Source: Mesostigma viride (Eukaryota > Streptophyta > Mesostigmatophyceae > Mesostigmatales > Mesostigmataceae). From it: 62,000 nucleotides of DNA. Where the stretch lies: contig RPFO01000017.1 of NCBI GenBank assembly GCA_009746045.1, positions 1,325,001 to 1,387,000 of the forward strand. Reading direction: 5' to 3'. The position numbers and the translations under genes were made by a program. Below, in pieces: positions 9,943 to 20,756 of this stretch (positions are counted from its first letter, which is position 1; each line of letters starts with the position of its first letter). The notes beneath the pieces were generated by a model, which did no database searches, had not been told where the DNA came from, and saw only the letters and a program-made list of their open reading frames with translations.

Positions 9943-11669
9943 CCCTTAACCGTGTCCAACTGCCCTCTATAAATAGCGGGCAGTTGGCACTTTCCATGAT
10001 AATGCCCACAAACCAACCTAATAATTATTTATGGCCCATACTAGGACCAAAGCACACACATGTGTGGACCTCCTTGGGGGTCATGTCATTGGTCATATTG
10101 CAATGTCCTATGGGTGCTAAATATAGCACCCCCTGGCAGGGGGTGCGCAGGGTGCGAGACAAGAGACACATATAATGCAATATTGGATGTCAAATCTTAT
10201 TTGTTGGTCCTGGATTCAACAAGGCAGTGAGAAAGGAAGCTAGAAAGGGCTCCTGAACACTGACATCATGGGGTGGATCAGGGACCCAGCTGCAAGCTCT
10301 AAAAATAAATGCCCGCTACAAATAGCGGACAGTTTGGTTGGTGACGCCTGCTAGCATTACAAAGCTAAATTCTCATCCCGTAGCAACAAAAAACATCATG
10401 GATGATCAAACATGCTAATTACATCCTGTCCAGGCTGCCGAACATCCATCATAGCATATAAAGATAGGTAACCGCGCCTATGCACAGTCACATTTGTACG
10501 TATCATAGCATGGTAAGGGCACACCCTTGAAACCACACAAGCCAAACACGATGCTCACTTTTTTCTTGTGCTGATGCTGTAATAAACAAGTGCAAGTAAG
10601 CCTAGCTCAATGACAGTGCTAGCTAGTGCTCCCTGTATGCTGGGCTTTATTATAGTAGCTGCTAACTGGCTATGGGGTGTCCTCTACTAACAAAACCAAA
10701 AAGCTAACCAAAACCTGGCCAAGATACCATCTTTCCAAAGAATGTAGGCAAGAAAACCCATCACAATACTATGCACAACATATTTAAGCATTACATCGAT
10801 CGTTACTCTAGTATATAGGATGAAGACGCAGCTAACCATAAACAAAACGGATGATAAACTGGGCGAAATGGTTGTACGCAGCCACCACGACAAACCATTA
10901 CATAAAAGTAGTAAGGAGGGAACTTTAACACCACGAAACCTTATATAATAATAAGTCCGGGATTACTTACCGAGCGATAAAACCACTTTACCTCCTTCAC
11001 GGCAGCGGCAGGGACTGCAAACTGCGCCAGGTCCAACTACAGCAAAAAAGGCTGGCTGACAGGTAGCAAGCTCATGACAGAAACGATGCCCCGAGGCTAT
11101 TCTGGCCCACAGCGCTGATGAACTATGCGATATACATCATAATAAAGTTAATCGTTGCGAAATATTCGATGATAAAACGGCAAATACCAAGTGCTAGCTT
11201 CATCGGCATCCCCGTAGTAGTAAACGCGTGTTGACGCAATAAAAACCAGCCCGAGATGATTGCGCGCCTCGTTAGAGGTTGCGCAACTAGGTCTATAGCA
11301 TCTTTATGACGTATAAAGTGTGCCTACAAAATTTGGAACGAGTCCGTGCATGAATGCTCCTGCGCCAGTCAGTTTTCTGCACCGCCATGGCCGCAAATCT
11401 GCACGGACGTCAATATTGTACATTCACGTTTTCGTCCCATTGAAAAGGGTACCCCTTGTACTTGGGTCAATAATTAGTCCCTGTGTACTTGTCAGAATAT
11501 AGTGATGTTTAGGTACGGGACGCAGTACACATCTAGCTGAAGACGCCTGGCTAAAAATATCACGGAAATACCTACTGGCATTCGCGTTATTCTCACTACC
11601 AACTGTCCGCTATTTGTAGCGGTCAGTTGGTACTGTCCGCTGCAAAAATCAGTCAGCACGGTTTAAGGG
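9943..11669. mobile_element. TTAA-flanked non-autonomous DNA transposon, piggyBac-like
   Basis: The 1727-bp insert has ends CCCTTAACCGTG (left) and, on the other strand, CCCTTAAACCGTG (right). TTAA sits at 9939-9942 and 11670-11673. TTAA duplication with CCC-starting termini is the hallmark of the piggyBac superfamily (family knowledge). Subterminal hairpins CCAACTG...CAGTTGG occur at about 9959-9988 and 11601-11632, with a related half at 10315-10340. No transposase is seen; the longest frame, 10687-10893 minus, is hydrophobic and unrecognised. An extra TTAA follows the right copy, so the exact right boundary could shift by 4 bp. Bases 10060-10195 recur in reverse at 27625-27745. Confidence 0.65.
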
Positions 11670-11673
11670 TTAA

Positions 11674-12680
11674 TTAACGAGCGCTACCTCATCGGGGGTG
11701 GCACTGGCTACCGCCTGGCCGACCTGATTTATTATGCGGATGACACCACCCTCATCGCGCACCCCGAGCACATTCAGACCTGCATGGCTGGACTGTCTGG
11801 GCTTGGCCGGAGGCGAGCGCGCATGGGGTTGGCCGGAGATTAGTGTTGCAAAACCGAGGCGATGGTGATTGGGGCCTCCAGTCGCCCGCCGCTGCCGCGC
11901 CTGCTCGACGGGACGGAGGTCCCGCGTTTCGTGATCGCTTCAAACTGTTGGGGAGCATGCTCCCCGACACCGCCGACGATGTGGACATCCGCAACGGCCT
12001 GGCCTGGGCCCGGCTCCGTTCGCTCAACACCTACTGCAGGCGCTCGAAGGGCCTGCAGCACCGTAAGCGCATGCTCTTCAAAGTCCTCGTCCTCACGGTG
12101 CTTACGTATGGCGCCGAGGCGTGGACACTCAAGGGGACACACTGGCTGCTACTAAGCTAGACGGCACGGTTTACAGGATGCTCCGACAGGTCCTGAATGT
12201 AGGGTTCTCCAAGCGCCCGTCATTAGAGTCTTTGTATCAGGGTATGCCTCGTATTTCGGACGAGATTAGGCAGCGTATAGGATAGCATTTGTAGGACACC
12301 TTGCTCGCACCAGCCAGGTCGACACTGCCCTTGGTCTGGCCGGCCCCCACTAGCGGCTTGGCCAACCAGGGCGGCGCACATCTTGACCTGGCCTGGCCCC
12401 AAGGACATTTTCCAGGAAGCTAGGTAAACCTGCCATGAACTACATCCAGATGTTGCTGGCCGACCTCTAGTGGTCGATCCCAGCTCAGTTTGAACACCGC
12501 ATTCAATCCCTCTCTCTTCTTTGGACTGCCATGCAGATCACAAGAAGCGGTGGCAGAAGATTGTCCAGGCTCACACGCCAGCCCCTGTGGGCAAGCCACC
12601 CCCCCCCAAGATGAAGGGGCGTTTTGCTGAGTAGCGTAGTTCGGATTTTTCTAGACTATAGATAGCTTAGAGTTAGGTTC
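11674..12680 (+). pseudogene. LINE RT YADD segment, C-terminal domain and start of 3' UTR
   Basis: NERYLIGGGTGYRLADL leads into IYYADDTTLIAHPEHIQ, the catalytic Y-A-D-D, then through frameshifts to RFKLLGSMLPDTADDVDIR, VLVLTVLTYGAEAW and a QRRIAFVGHLART block. The C-terminus has KRWQKIVQAHTPAPVGK and a stop near 12632. The same order is seen in the copy at 16378-17345. The UTR begins GATAGCTTAGAGTTAGGTTC and is cut at 12680 by the composite insertion, resuming at 15619. Confidence 0.8.
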
Positions 12681-12845
12681 TGATTTGGCACGCCGCAAAG
12701 GTGAAAACCATTTGCGTTCAGTGCCGGTCCGCGGAAAACGCGGAAAACGCGATCTGCAAATGAATCCGACCTGAATCGAACTGGGGACCTCTCGCACCAT
12801 GCAACTTTCGCTGACTATAGGACGGGCGTCTCCGGATCCTAGGGC
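12681..12845 (-). mobile_element. tRNA-derived SINE
   Basis: Read on the minus strand, 12840-12770 gives CTATAGTCAGCGAAAG, then GGTGCGAGAGGTCCCC, then AGTTCGATTCAGG. This is a degenerate A-box region, an anticodon-arm-like stretch and a B-box (consensus GGTTCGANTCC) in tRNA spacing. A non-tRNA body with a repeated GCGTTTTCC motif follows, ending CGTGCCAAATCA at 12681. The 3' 70 bp recur at 15549-15618. It is not called a tRNA gene because the acceptor stem and D-arm do not fold cleanly. Confidence 0.55.
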
Positions 12846-12917
12846 ATCGCCAACTTACGGTCTACAGTCATCTGCAAAAGTTCTCCTTTCCGGGGAGTGA
12901 TGCAAGCCTTTCGGATT

Positions 12918-12995
12918 TAATTAATTAATTAATTAATTAATTAATTAATTAGGAACAAAACTCCGTTGGGAGTATATGTAGCACATATATCCCTT
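12918..12995 (-). mobile_element. LINE 3' tail, reverse orientation, with (TTAA)n
   Basis: The run TTAATTAATT... at 12918-12951 is followed by ACTCCGTTGGGAGT, the reverse complement of the LINE terminal hairpin, and by TATGTAGCACATAT. Equivalent tails lie at 14575, 15650, 17380, 22170, 22790 and 25840. Confidence 0.65.
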
Positions 12996-13029
12996 GAGCG
13001 CACATCAATCCCTTTAGAGCACATATCCG

Positions 13030-14193
13030 GTTTTTTTTTCGACATGCATGCCACCCATCAAGATACTGGAGCTCGTGTTTTATGGGTCACACGCCTCACT
13101 GCTGGCCCTGTGCCAGCAACTCCATCTCAACACCCAGTTTTTCCGCATTACGGAGCTGACGGCCGGTATTCCCACCGCGTATCAGACTCGTCGACCAACC
13201 TGGCCGGCTGGTCTCGCCCCCGCCTTCAGCTCGCAGCTCTCTTTACCATCACTAAGCGCTCGGCCGAGGACCTTCTGCACCCCGCCCCCATTACCGAATC
13301 CACCTTCGTCCACCACCTCCACGCCGCCCTCTCACAGCACGTGACGCCCATTGCTGCAGATGTGGCGGCAATTGGCGGCACGCTGGCTGCTGAGCTCCCC
13401 ACCATCCCCACCGCCACCGCCGCCCTCCTCGCCTCCCCCCCCCCCCCCCTCCGCCTCCACCGACTGTCTGTCCGACTCCATCACCGCCCAGCTCCGCGAC
13501 ATCGACCAGCGTCTTAATTAAGGACAACGCCATCGCTATCGAGGTCCTGCAGAACACCGCAGGCCTAACCGCCCAGGCGGTGAAGGACATTGCCGCCAAG
13601 CCAGCCCCGGCTGGCCTGGCCGGCGATGCTCCTCCCATCACCACCTGGGCGGACATGCTTAAGCAACACACCACCTCCACCACCTCCGCCGTCGCAGCCC
13701 AGCTCCAACGGCAGACGCTTGACCTCCGCGAGGAGGCCGAGCTCCCCAAGCGCAGCCTCAACGTCATTCAATGTCAAGAACTTCGACATGGAGGAAGGTG
13801 AGAATTCCGAGAAGCCTACGTGTGCGTTTGAGAGAGAAATCCTTGGTCGCATGGGTCTTAATGGTGAGATCGACCTGGTCGCCTGGGCACCGCCTTCCCC
13901 GCGCGCGGGGTAAGGCAGGGGCGCCCCCGCTCCTTCTCACCTTTAAGAACCCGGCGGACAAGATTTCTTTTCTCCGACGCCGCAAGGGGCTCGAGAAGAC
14001 TCTCTTCACCATTGACGACGACTTGACCCTGGCGCAGCAACGACGGCGACGGGAGCTATGGCCGACCTACCTCCAGCTCCGGCAGACGAAGGCGGGGCAG
14101 CCGGTGTACTGGAAGGGGGCGGCCATCTACGTCGGCCACAAGCCCTGGCAGGCGACCCCCGCGGCCCCCGCGACTCCAGACGCCCCAGCTTAG
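13030..14193 (+). pseudogene. LINE ORF1 (nucleic-acid-binding protein), frameshifted
   Basis: Three overlapping frames make up one ORF1-like protein: 12966-13517 (HHLHAALSQHVTPIAADVAA, helical), 13520-13800 (DNAIAIEVLQNTAGLTAQAV, ITTWADMLKQH, coiled-coil-like) and 13771-14193 (APPLLLTFKNPADKISFLRR, TIDDDLTLAQQRRRRELWP, PVYWKGAAIYVGHKPW). The last block is homologous to the fragment at 7262-7588. Proline-rich linkers contain poly-C runs where frame shifts occur. The 3' part (from ~13864) lies in the left arm of the palindrome. Confidence 0.65.
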
Positions 14194-15367
14194 GGGAATA
14201 CAGCAGTAGTAGTGTAGAATAGATGGACCGTGGCCATGTACATGTACGCCTCCTACAGGCACTATACCAGCTGAGCCACGAGCATTATTTAACCATGTAC
14301 ATGTGTGCCTATGATGTGCCACACTCCAGATGATGCCTAGTTTTATTTCGTTATGCTGTGCCCATGCAGAGAGCTGCTCTCTGCTGAGATGCCACGCTCT
14401 AGTTTTTGTATAGCCATGATGATCTTCCTCCCCCGTGCCAGGATCCCCCCCTTAGGCGGGTTGAACCTGAGACAGCATGGTGGTGCAGGTGCCCTGGTGC
14501 CCCTAGAGCAGGGGTAGCTTACATTCCCACCCTTGCATGAAGTAGCCTAGAATCTATTAAAAGCCATATGCCCCTTCTCAGGGCTATGTGCTACATTTAC
14601 TCCCAACGGAGTGATGTTGATAATTAATTAATTAATATCCCTTGAGAAGGGGCATATGGCCTATAATACATTCTAAGCTACTTCCTGCAAGTGTGGGAAT
14701 GTAAACGACACGTGCTCTAGGTGCACCAGGGCACCTGCACCCTCATGATCGATCACGCTATGCCCAGCTAAGGGGGAGCATGTCATGTGGGGGAAGATCA
14801 TCATAGAGCTATACAAAAACTAGAGCGTGGCATCTCAGCAGAGAGCAGCTCTCTGCATGGGCACAACATAACGAAATAAAACTAGGCATCATCTGGAGTG
14901 TGGCACATCATAGGCACACATGTACATGGTTAAATAATGCTCGTGGCTCAGCTGGTATAGATAGTGCCTGTAGGAGGCGTACATGTACATGGCCACGGTC
15001 TATCTATTCTACACTACTACTGCTGTATTCCCCTAAGCTGGGGCGTCTGGATTCACTGGGGCCACGGGGGTCGCTTGCCAGGGCTTGTGGCCGACGTAGA
15101 TGGCCGCCCCCTTCCAGTACACCGGCTGCCCCGCCTTGGTCTGCCGGAGCTGGAGGTAGGTCGGTCATAGCTCCCGTCGCCGTTGTTGCTGCGCCAGGGT
15201 CAAGTCGTCGTCAAGGGTGAAGTGAGTCTAAGTTCTCGAGCCGCTTGCGGCGTCGGAGAAAAGAAATCTTGTCCGCCGGGTTCTTAAAGGTGAGAAGGAG
15301 CGGGGGCGCCCCTGCCTTACCCCGCGCGCGGGGAAGGCGGTGCCCAGGCGACCAGCTCGATCTCACC
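13864..15367. repeat. 1.5-kb imperfect palindrome
   Basis: The left arm 13864-~14600 and right arm ~14638-15367 are reverse complements of each other with scattered substitutions and small indels. The centre is a LINE tail (ACTCCCAACGGAGT followed by TTAATTAATTAATA at 14626-14638). Both arms contain the ORF1 C-terminal coding, a tRNA A-box-like string (TGGCTCAGCTGGTATAG, minus on the left and plus at 14945) and GAGAGCTGCTCTCTGC. The divergence shows that it is not a chimeric-read artefact. Confidence 0.85.
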
Positions 15368-15618
15368 AGTAAGTTTCGGATTTGGTACTAGATAAATCAT
15401 TCGAGATCTGTGTGTGGAGGAGTACTACACACGTGTCTGCACGCGAGACTTGTTCAGTCTCGCAACGTGAGACGGGCTGAACACGGCTGGAACCTTCTTT
15501 ATTAGAAGGGGACGTAGCCGGTACTATCGAGATCAGCCAAGCGTATATTCTGATTTGGCACGCCGCAAAGGTGAAAACCATTTGCGTTCAGTGCCGGTCC
15601 GCGGAAAACGCGGAAAAC

Positions 15619-15735
15619 TAGAGTTAGGTTCGTTCGATTACGCGGCTCCGCCCACCTCCATCCATCCAGCAAGGAATATGTGCTACATGATCTCCCAACC
15701 GAGACACGTTATAATTTAATTTAATTTTTTTTTCA
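15619..15735 (+). mobile_element. LINE 3' UTR end with hairpin and TTTAA tail
   Basis: Resumes the LINE cut at 12680: TAGAGTTAGGTTC, GATTACGCGGCTCC, CCATCCATCCAGCAAGGA, the CTCCCAACCGAGA hairpin, and a TTATAATTTAATTTAATTTT tail. Confidence 0.75.
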
Positions 15736-15955
15736 TGGATGGATGGATGGACGGATGGATGGATCGACCGACGGACGGACGGATGGATGGATCGACGGAC
15801 GGACGGACGGACGGGTCCACGGACGGACGGACGGACGGACGGACGGACGGACGGACGGACGGACGGACGGACGGACGGACGGACGGACGGACGGACGGAC
15901 GGACGGACGGACGGACGGACGGACGGACGGACGGACGGACGGACGAACGGACGGG
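15736..15955. repeat. (GGAT)n to (GGAC)n microsatellite
   Basis: About 220 bp of tetranucleotide repeat, GGAT-rich at the left and almost pure GGAC at 15820-15945. It directly follows a LINE tail. The three open frames through it are by-products of the repeat. Confidence 0.95.
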
Positions 15956-16195
15956 CGGTTATCTTGTCCGCGTTTTCGAGTCGTTCAGAATGATGAATAT
16001 GAATGGAGATGGAAATGTGTAGCCTTGTGCATTGAAATTAGCAAGGAGACAACCAGCGCAGGCCAGAAATCGGGAGAATCCGGACCATGGTAGCTCGAGC
16101 CTGCCGTTATCTTGTCTGCGTGTTCGAGTCGTTCAGGATGATGAAGATGAATGGTGATGGAAATGTGTATTATGGCTGGCTTACGTGTAATTTAA
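15949..16195 (-). mobile_element. two tandem 3'-end copies of the Penelope-like element
   Basis: 15949-16036 is an internally started copy (TTATCTTGTCCGCGT...CATTGAAATTA). 16041-16195 starts at the element terminus (GCAAGGAGACAACC) and repeats the same sequence. Both match 8382-8560 closely, so they are young, 5'-truncated insertions or a tandem duplication. Confidence 0.75.
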
Positions 16196-16377
16196 TGTTG
16201 CGATTTCAATAACTGCCGGAAAATATATCAGCGGTTGCATCTTAGAAAGACGAATGGATTGTGATTGTCGCGGCAAAGTTTGGTGCAAAAACGTGAAAGT
16301 TATGGGCGTCGCCGTCAGCCATAGCTATCTTGTGGCTCGTGGCTCGTTTTTATCGCAGCGGTATGTCATGTCTCCTT

Positions 16378-17345
16378 CGTATGAAAGGAGCCTGGCCGAC
16401 CTGATTCATGCGGACAACACCACCCGAGGTCATCGCGCACCCCGAGCACATTCAGACCTGGCTGGACTGCCTGGGCTTGGAGGCGAGGGCGGTGGGGTTG
16501 GAGATTAGTGTCAAAACTGAGGCGATGGTGATTGGGGCCTCCAGCCGCCCACCGCTGCCGCCGCCGCCTGCTCGACGGGACGGAGGTCCCGTTCCGTGAC
16601 CGCTTCAAACTGTTGGGGAGCATGCTCCCTGACACCGCCGACGATGTGGACATCCGCATCGGCCTCGCCTGGGCCCGGCTCCGGCCGTTCGCTCAACACC
16701 TACTGAGCACTGCTCGAAGGGCCTGGGCGAGCACCGCAAACGCATGCTCTTCAAGGTCCTCGTCCTCACGGTGCTCACGTATGGCGCCGAGGCGCGTGGA
16801 CACTCACGGACACACTGGCATGCAGCTAAGCTAGATGGCACGGTTTACTAGGATGCTCCGACAGGTCCTGAATGTAGGGTTTTCCCAGCGTAGGTCATTA
16901 GAGTCTTTGTATCAGGGTATGCCTTGTATTTCAGACGAGATTAGGCAGCGTACGTAGGATAGCATTTGTAGGACATCTTGCTCGCACCAGCCAGGTCGAC
17001 ACCGCCCTTGTGGTCTGGCCGGCCCCCCGCGGCTTGGCCAACCAGGGCGGCATATTTTGACTAGCTGGCCTGGCGCCCCAAGGACATTCCCAGGAAGCTA
17101 GGTAAACCTGCCATGAACTACACCCAGATGTTGCTGGCCGACCTAGTGGTCCCAGCTCAGTTTGAACACCGCATCCACTCCCTCTCCCTTCTTTGGAGTG
17201 CCATGCAGAACAAGAAGCGGTGGCAGAAGATTGTCCAGGCTCACACGCCAGCCCCTGTGGGCAAGCCACCCCCCCCCAAGATGAAGGGGCGTTTTGCTTC
17301 AAGTAGTGTAGTAAGGATTTTAATTAAAGACTAGATAGCTTAGAG
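16378..17345 (+). pseudogene. second LINE 3' half (RT tail and C-terminal domain)
   Basis: Starts at LADLIHADNTT, a damaged YADD region, and follows the copy at 11674-12680 block by block: RFKLLGSMLPDTADDVDIR, VLVLTVLTYGAEA, the YQGMP-ISDEIRQR-type block, and KRWQKIVQAHTPAPVGK with its stop near 17305. Multiple small indels are present. Its 3' UTR (GATTACGCGGCTTCC...) ends at the tail of about 17455. Confidence 0.75.
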
Positions 17346-17455
17346 TTAGGTTAGTTCGATTACGCGGCTTCCTCCACCTCCACCCACCCATCAAGGAACA
17401 TGTGCTACATGACCTGCCAACTCAGGCATGTTATAATTTATTATTTTATTTTTTT
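17346..17455 (+). mobile_element. LINE 3' UTR tail
   Basis: GATTACGCGGC, CACCCACCCATCAAGG, the weak hairpin CTGCCAACTCAGG, and TTATAATTTATTATTTTATT, equivalent to 15619-15735. Confidence 0.65.
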
Positions 17456-17565
17456 TAATGAAAGGAGACTATGAATATCAGCCCTGGTAACGAATAAACG
17501 GATTTTGTTGGTATTTAGGATCAGTGCGCTTATTGTATACAGCGTTACTGGCGCCAGGCCTTCAG
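17456..17565 (-). mobile_element. fragment of the Penelope-like RT
   Basis: GAAAGGAGACTATGAATATC...CTGGTAACGAATAAACGGATTTTG...CGCCAGG matches 9220-9315 inside the Penelope-like RT (minus strand) with scattered differences. Flanking sequence does not continue the match. Confidence 0.6.
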
Positions 17566-17906
17566 TATGAAACCATTTTGAAATTGATGACGACAGTAAG
17601 AAAAGTACGCTTGTTAATGAGAAAAAACTTAACGAATGGGCAGTTTACAAAAATACACCATAAATATTTACAGGTCATGGAAACAACCTGCAGCCGCCGT
17701 TGGACGGCATGCTGCAAGCACCATGACAACGGTCTGTAGAATGGCGACTGGCTTAAAACCCACCTGCACATTGCTACAACACTAGCTGCTATTGAGCATG
17801 CACCCGCGTAAAGGCATTCATATGGCCCTCCACATGGTGAGGAAAAAACAGAGTAGCAGCCACAATTGGTCTCTCGATATCTTAGCGCAGCCGTTCAATT
17901 CCAAAA

Positions 17907-18980
17907 TCACTGAACAGCCAAGAGAGGGCGGCCCCCAACCATCAGCTGCATCTGGGGCATTGCCATTCGCACCGTTACATCCCCCAGTGCTCCCCCAAAG
18001 GAAAAAGAGATGTGAGAGCGAGGTTTCTGCGTGCCCCTTGCGTCATCCTGAGTTGACCGCGCAGTACCGTTGATTGGCTGGCCTCCAAACGTGACACCTT
18101 GTGACACCGGCAGGCCCAGCCCCTTGCTGGACACAGAACCCCGATAGACGGGAGGTGGCGGAGGCATCAGAATGCTGGGGTCCTCCCACAGTGAGCGGTA
18201 ACCTTTTGATGTTTTCTTTCTGGTAGTCTGCTAACACCAAACCACAGCACACACAAGCACAAAATTGCGAACACATATGAATGGCACCGCCAAGCCAAAC
18301 CTGTTAAAAGCTGTTAGACAAACTTGCATCAAAATACACATTTTTTTCTTTACGCAAGAAATTTCAACAGAGGGCACTGCTTAAGGCGGAGGAACAAACA
18401 GAAATCGTGGAAAACGATGAGCACCGGAACTCGAGCTCACCTCATCATCCTGGAGGTACGTGGTAATCAAGGAAGGTGCTGGCCTTGTTTTTTTCGCGTC
18501 AGCACCTCCACATTCACGGCGCTTCTTGGCTTGCAGTTGCGGGCATGCCGGACTGGCGGGGTGAGCTCGCTTAATACAGCCATTACGCACACGATACTTC
18601 GGACTGGCTGGCTGCGCACCACAGGGAATCGTTTTCGAAACGCTGGCGTGGTCAGTTGACCCTCCCTTGGACGCAGATTCGAAACTCAACACTTTCGCTC
18701 TTAGGAACGACACCTCGCCCTGCAATTTCCGTAGCGCGTCGTCCGCCTGACGTAGTTTCGATAACTCGACGTTGCGAAGCTGGCCAAAACGCATTTCATA
18801 TATCGCGGAAAGACAACGTCAGTTTCAAGCGCAAGAATTGCCGTTAGATTCACGATACGACGCGAATTACGAAGTTGTATGATATACTCGTAGCCGTGTA
18901 CGTATCATCCAGCCAGCGTTGCAAGACTGCTTGCTTACCTGGATAAGACTCTCAAGCTCGCGGGCCGACATAGCTGGCAT
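17907..18980 (-). CDS. three-exon gene for an unknown coiled-coil protein
   Basis: Read on the minus strand: exon 1 18980-18939 (MPAMSARELESLIQ), exon 2 18779-18441 and exon 3 18227-17907 with a TGA stop. Both introns are phase 0 with good signals: CAG|GTAAGC ... GCCAG|CTT, and GAG|GTGAGC ... AGCAG|ACT. The product is 233 aa. Joined exons 1 and 2 give a continuous heptad-like coiled coil (residues ~5-50: LRNVELSKLRQADDALRKLQ and on). A basic Cys/Lys-rich middle and, in exon 3, KGYRSLWEDPSIL, a PPPPP stretch and a hydrophobic end (SFSFGGALGDVTVRMAMPQM) follow. I do not recognise the family. The frame-consistent splice sites make this a likely host gene, even though its exons look like short separate frames. 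Exon 1 could extend upstream with a different start. Confidence 0.65.
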
Positions 18981-19019
18981 GAACGGTCGCGGGTTCCGCT
19001 TGCGGGAAGCATAGTGAGG

Positions 19020-20756
19020 CGCCTGACGAACAAGGCGAGGCCGCTCTTTTCATCTTGACGCACGGATGCGTTGCAAGAGCGTTGGGCCCGCATCATATCT
19101 TTTGATGCAACAAAACAAAAATTTTATGAGGACGGGACACGAGTTGGCGGACTGACAGCGAAGTGGTTTCGACCAACGTCGCCCAGATTCCTTGGACTCC
19201 TTCAGGCTTCAAGGCGAGCGATGGGAAGTTCTGTACACTTAGAATTATTTTCTGGAAAGATTTCCGGGCCTGCACGAAGCGGTGCACGCAGTATCTTACT
19301 TCAGCGCATGCGGTGACCGAGCATACACGTAGGATGCACCTGGATGCACCCGTTTTGGGGCGGGCGGTCTCACCTGCTGGAAGCTCCTATTCGGGCCAGG
19401 ATGAAGAAAACTCTTGTGCGGGGGCGAGTGCGGAGGTCCGGCGCACTACCGCACTTGCAGTTTCAGCACCCAAAGCGCTGCGCCGACGAGGAGCATTGCG
19501 CGCCAGCCTACGGCCCTACGCGCCTGTGTCCATGTTTGGCGCGAGCTTTGGCGCGTAAATTAAAAACAGCTGTGACAGGTTTTACCTAGATCACAAATTT
19601 CACAAGTTGGAGCGACGAGTCACGAGTCACGACCATGGAGGACATCGTTGAATTGTGATGCTACTCGCCAGACTCGAGCTCGCTGGCACTCAAGTTCGTG
19701 GCACCCTCTACATTTATTCCTCTTCACGCTTCTTGTAACTAGATGACTGGTTTACCGGTGTGTGCAACATCTGAATCGGCACGACGAAAAGGCGAAATGT
19801 GTTGTAATTAAGATCAGTTCCTGGAATAAACTTGTAAGCTGCGCAGGGGCGGGTAGGTTTGCTATGTGTGACCGTCATCTTTTGCTTTCAAATTCCTGTT
19901 CGCCTTTCGTGCTCGACGCGGGGGGGGAGCCGGCTGTTGACATCCACTGCAACAACGAGCTCATGATTCGCAGATTTCATGGCCGCGCCGGCCCGTCCCG
20001 GCAGCATTTAATTTGCTGCTTGAACAGCAGCAGGCAGGGTGTGCTAGGGTGGCCCTTCTCGCGATTTCCCTAGCGGTTGGTCAACGGCATCGTTTGGATG
20101 TCTGCCTTAGGTGAGGCGTTGCGCCCACAAAACCCTTATTTGGGTTCCTGTTCAAGTGGCGCATAATAACATGAAGACTTGTTTCGCCTTGCTGAACAAC
20201 CCCACTTGCCAGCCCGTACTCGTCATCACATTCCTCGCCCGGCATAGCATGTGCGTTGAGAAGACGCAGCCTTATCGGCCCGTTCCCGATGTTCACATTA
20301 TGAGCCGAAGTTATTACAGCCCCTGCGCCTAGTGTCACTGCAATGTGAACTAATGATTCCTTTCCGCTTTTGTGATCGTAACCCGCTTATCAGAATCAGG
20401 CGGTGTTCTTCTCGTTGTAGGGCATGTGGTCATGCATAAGTGTGCAGGGGTGCCTGCGGTCTGCCATCCAAAATGTCTTGTTGTCGTGACTTTCAACCCA
20501 CGTAACTAGAAAGAAGTAACGCGGGTAATTATTAGAGAGCTTACTTACTACCTTATTTTCTAGATTCCAGTATTTTTGCTGGAGATTTTAACGCCATGCC
20601 ATGGGGCTTGGTGGCGCATGTGTGTAGAGAAAGGGCAGTGGCCGGTTAATAAGCCTGCAACCAGGGGATGCACTCGAGATGTTCGGCACAACCCCGCTGT
20701 ACTCGGTCAATAGCGTGCTGTTAACGTGCACTCGACCCTAAGAATCTGGAGGCTGA
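19020..20756. other. no gene recognised; one dispersed repeat
   Basis: A 131-codon frame (19163-19558 plus) has no recognisable motif. Bases 19381-19455 (GAAGCTCCTATTCGGGCCAG...) recur in reverse at about 24612-24687. At 19770-19800 a short sequence (TCTGAATCGGCACGACG) resembles the SINE 3' end at 12681. Promoter sequence for the divergent minus-strand gene would lie near 19000. Confidence 0.35.

Larger units (their letters stand above)
12681..15618 (-). mobile_element. 2.9-kb composite insertion with 13-bp target duplication and SINE sequence at both ends
   Basis: It is flanked by TAGAGTTAGGTTC at 12668-12680 and 15619-15631. The first and last ~70 bp (12681-12750 and 15549-15618, starting TGATTTGGCACGCCGC) are direct repeats. 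The left one is the 3' end of a complete-looking tRNA-type SINE on the minus strand; the right one is a 5'-truncated SINE tail. Inside are a (TTAA)n tract, a LINE tail in reverse, an ORF1 fragment and a large palindrome. How a 2.9-kb block came to be bounded by SINE tails and one target duplication is not clear; see findings. Confidence 0.7.

Noticed and set aside
12770-12845. A tRNA gene on the minus strand
   Set aside because: A B-box and partial A-box are present but the acceptor and D stems do not pair; it is the head of a SINE.
14940-15010. A tRNA gene with a perfect A-box (TGGCTCAGCTGG)
   Set aside because: No B-box or T-arm and no acceptor stem; it recurs in the other palindrome arm as part of a repeat.
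13864-15367. Palindrome as a chimeric-read artefact
   Set aside because: The arms differ by many substitutions and indels, which a fold-back read error would not produce.
15735-16093. Three overlapping frames rich in Asp-Gly-Arg-Thr
   Set aside because: Products of the GGAC/GGAT microsatellite.
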